From: Hexactinellida sp. DTS-2022 | Lineage: Eukaryota > Porifera > Hexactinellida | Assembly (NCBI GenBank): GCA_028753945.1 | Contig: JAPNXP010000007.1 | Span: 5,394,001-5,458,000, forward strand | DNA length: 64,000 nucleotides | Direction: 5' to 3' | Shown here: positions 61,761 through 64,000 of the stretch, piece by piece | Position numbering within the stretch: position 1 is the first letter of the stretch | Layout of the letters: every line of letters begins with the position of its first letter | Translations under genes and position numbers: made by a program | The notes under the pieces: generated by a model | The model's database searches: none | What the model saw: the letters and a program-made list of their open reading frames with translations, nothing else | What the model was told of the DNA's origin: nothing

Positions 61761-63119
61761 TTAACTTCGAAAAATATTTCAAACCAGGGTTTTTAAAGAA
61801 TGAGTGTGAAAATTAAGTAGCCTTAGTTTTTTTTTGTCCTACCCCCAATTGGTTTACTCGCCTTTAATTTACTTGAATAAATCTTTTACAAGCCTAATTT
61901 CTTTCTTCTAATAAAATATTTACTATCCTCATTATTCTAAAAGGTGATTTTGACATTTAGTGACCTCAAAATGGTTAAAAATAGTTACCGAATCGAATTT
62001 TCTTTCACATTTGGAAACCTTGCATGTCAAAGTATATTTTGCAATGCTAATAATACAGAAAATGTGGACTTTGTTATAATTCCTGAGATTGTCCTGTCTA
62101 TCTCCTTAATTAATGTTTGAATTGTGAAGACTTCAAATGTTTAAATTAATTAAAGATTAATTAGTACAAATAGAACTATAGAGGACCCTACTATATCGTT
62201 TTTTACTAGAAGAAGCACACTAAACATTATATATTATAAATAACTATAATTTAGCACAGAATAATGCAAATGATAGAGATTTCAATTTCAGCAATTAATA
62301 ATTATTCGGTTTTCTATTTGTGTGCTTATCAAAGTCTACCACTTCAATCTAAACATAGTGGTGCTATGATTTCAATAGTATTCTCAAATTACAGTTATGC
62401 CGATTGCATTTTCTCGCGGCACTAGATTTAGTGGTTAAGTGATAACTCCTCAAAAAGAAAATTATGTCTGGACACTGGACAGCTATAATTATTTCCTCCG
62501 CTTTGGCGGAATGACTTGAACTTTCACTAATATATGTTGTGAATAATTAAATACAGTATAACTCGATTGACTCGACTCGAGTACTGGGTTAGTACGTATA
62601 AGGGTGAGGTTGGTTAACCGTTTTGAGGCTACGGTTACGATCCTATTTCTCGACATGCTTACCTGCCTCTGTCAATTAACACATAAAATTATAGAATATA
62701 ATACTGTGCCGACTACTATGTATTGGGCCAGTTGGAAATGTCTGCCTGGTATATTCTTAGTCCTTAGTCTCTCAGTCAGAACATAGTTTTATTAATTGAG
62801 AGACCAAATTTTAAAGATAGGTTCTAATAGAAAACTTAATATATTCCATATCAACAACAAATTATGTGAGTGTATTATTTCCTTTACAATTAATATACTA
62901 AGTCTACAGTCTTAATTACTTACAATTAATTTAGTTTGTATTTAACTTATGGATACGCTTATGATTTGTTTATCAATACAATTATTTTACTCAAATCCAT
63001 ATAATTGAATTTAGATTTAAATATTTTCCAAATCCATAACAATAAAAATAGCACATTGTATATATAGTATACTGAACACGAGTAAGTCTAGCCTAACAAT
63101 ATGAATTGTACACGGTAAG

Positions 63120-64000
63120 CTATATACATTGATTTTGATTATCTACATGATACTGATAGCCGAAGAGAACGAAGTCCTCTTTGTAGAACCGATAGAGCGA
63201 TGTCCTCACTCTAAGTGGGATGTCTTTAAAGGCTTTATTACAACGGTCTTCTGTTATACTTGCATTACTATTGAGAAAGGTAACATTTAAATTTGGACTG
63301 TTATCTTGTACGTAATCCAGGATTATCTGTGAGTCTTCGTGCAGTGTCTCAAACTTAGCTATGACGTCATATCGGATGGTACACGGATCACAGACAACAG
63401 TTATTGGAGCCCAGTGGTAGTTGAGGGACTTTCTCCCAAAAACAGTGATTTCCCTTATAATGTAATTAAGAAATTCTAAGAACGTTATTTTGTAGTTCCC
63501 CACTCCTGCATCTAACCTCTTTATCTGCTCTATTGTACTCGCATCCAATTCTGTATTGGAGACACTCGCTCCTCGCTTCAGTTTTTCTCTCAGCTCTTTT
63601 ACCAAATCCTGTTTCAGATCGAACAGATAGTTTGCTGTTATGATTGTAGGTGCGTATCCACTCTCAAACCCAATCTGGTTGTGTGTGAATTTATCTGTGT
63701 AAGCAGACAGCAATCTCTCGAAGGGGTGTCTCGCTATAAGAAACTTTGTGTAAGTCTGGTATCGCTGTGCCACGAGTTTTCTGTCATTGTAGTTGAAGAC
63801 GAGAGATATCTTGTCCCAACGAGAATTCAATACTTCGTTGGTTCGGTTATATGTATTGGTATGTTCAAACAGGTTAACGAACACGTGAGCCCATGTGGAA
63901 GAGCCCGCTTTCTGTATTTCGCACTGCAGTAACTCAACTTCATCATTAAAAAGTACTGAGTACGGACCGTTCCCAAATTCGTACCAACCTTGGTTCACTG
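63120..64000 (-). CDS. HNK-1/CHST-family carbohydrate sulfotransferase, copy 3 (partial, runs off window)
   Basis: The C-terminal 293 or so residues of a third paralogue. The reading frame is still open at the window edge, so the anchor and stem lie beyond 64000. 3'-PB IARHPFERLLSAY and the HWAPITVVCDPCTIRYD block are conserved. The 5'-PSB reads CEIQKAGSSTW, with Gln where copies 1 and 2 have Pro. The C-terminal half is closer to copy 2 than to copy 1. Confidence 0.92.
   Translation of the reverse strand, partial: VNQGWYEFGNGPYSVLFNDEVELLQCEIQKAGSSTWAHVFVNLFEHTNTYNRTNEVLNSRWDKISLVFNYNDRKLVAQRYQTYTKFLIARHPFERLLSAYTDKFTHNQIGFESGYAPTIITANYLFDLKQDLVKELREKLKRGASVSNTELDASTIEQIKRLDAGVGNYKITFLEFLNYIIREITVFGRKSLNYHWAPITVVCDPCTIRYDVIAKFETLHEDSQIILDYVQDNSPNLNVTFLNSNASITEDRCNKAFKDIPLRVRTSLYRFYKEDFVLFGYQYHVDNQNQCI

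Larger units (their letters stand above)
59426..63119. other. 3.7-kb spacer with repeats
   Basis: The first 215 bases match the upstream of copy 1. Then a hairpin repeat (59995-60131), a GT microsatellite with palindrome, GGATATCCA-type repeats (61637-61760) related to 57925-58015, and AT-rich sequence. A half MITE with CAGTATAACTCGATTGACTC lies near 62560. No coding segment supported. Confidence 0.5.

Noticed and set aside
1..64000. tRNA or rRNA genes
   Set aside because: I saw no convincing cloverleaf or rRNA signature on reading; a covariance-model scan would be needed to exclude a diverged tRNA.

Overview
The window is nuclear DNA of an animal. The proteins are metazoan in type: a DNMT3-type methyltransferase with PWWP and ADD domains, VPS13D, an SLC1 glutamate transporter, peroxisomal sarcosine oxidases, a BTB-BACK-kelch protein, ataxin-10, GT31 and HNK-1/CHST-family Golgi enzymes, and bZIP factors. 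Coding DNA sits in very AT-rich spacer. Genes are intron-poor (VPS13D has one 66-nt intron in 12.2 kb) and intergenic distances are often 110-450 nt. NHL-propeller proteins with a coiled coil, intron poverty and splice-acceptor-like sequence just before many start codons suggest an early-branching animal, possibly a glass sponge. That taxonomic guess is weak.

Layout. 1-4.8 kb: one minus-strand calmodulin-like gene and an AT-rich stretch without genes. 4.8-37.9 kb: eleven plus-strand genes in a row (DNMT3-like, NHL protein, VPS13D, SLC1 transporter, four PIPOX copies, coiled-coil NHL protein, RmlC-RmlD fusion, CFAP97-like). Several are only 110-130 nt apart, with acceptor-like AG sites near the ATG, which is the arrangement expected of operons resolved by trans-splicing. 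The PIPOX block carries an exact 3,235-bp tandem repeat with a TTAA-flanked foldback element in each unit. 38-42.7 kb: a GT31 galactosyltransferase and a homocysteine methyltransferase, each beside a decayed duplicate, then a small unknown ORF. 43-47.6 kb: a kelch-like gene with two MITE-filled introns and a calmodulin-like gene nested in the third, then ataxin-10. 48-53 kb: three small Maf-like bZIP genes. 53.5-64 kb: three paralogous type II Golgi sulfotransferases separated by foldback elements and MITEs; the last runs off the window.

Most notable points: (1) the DNMT3-like protein has AT-hooks and full PWWP and ADD domains, but its catalytic Cys is Ser and the ENV motif is ETT, so it is probably catalytically dead; (2) the co-oriented block looks like a candidate operon with spliced-leader acceptors; (3) an RmlC-RmlD dTDP-rhamnose enzyme ends in a peroxisomal SKL signal like its PIPOX neighbours; (4) the PIPOX copies diverge in the substrate loop; (5) introns appear enlarged by TA-flanked MITEs; (6) tandem duplication with decay recurs throughout the window.
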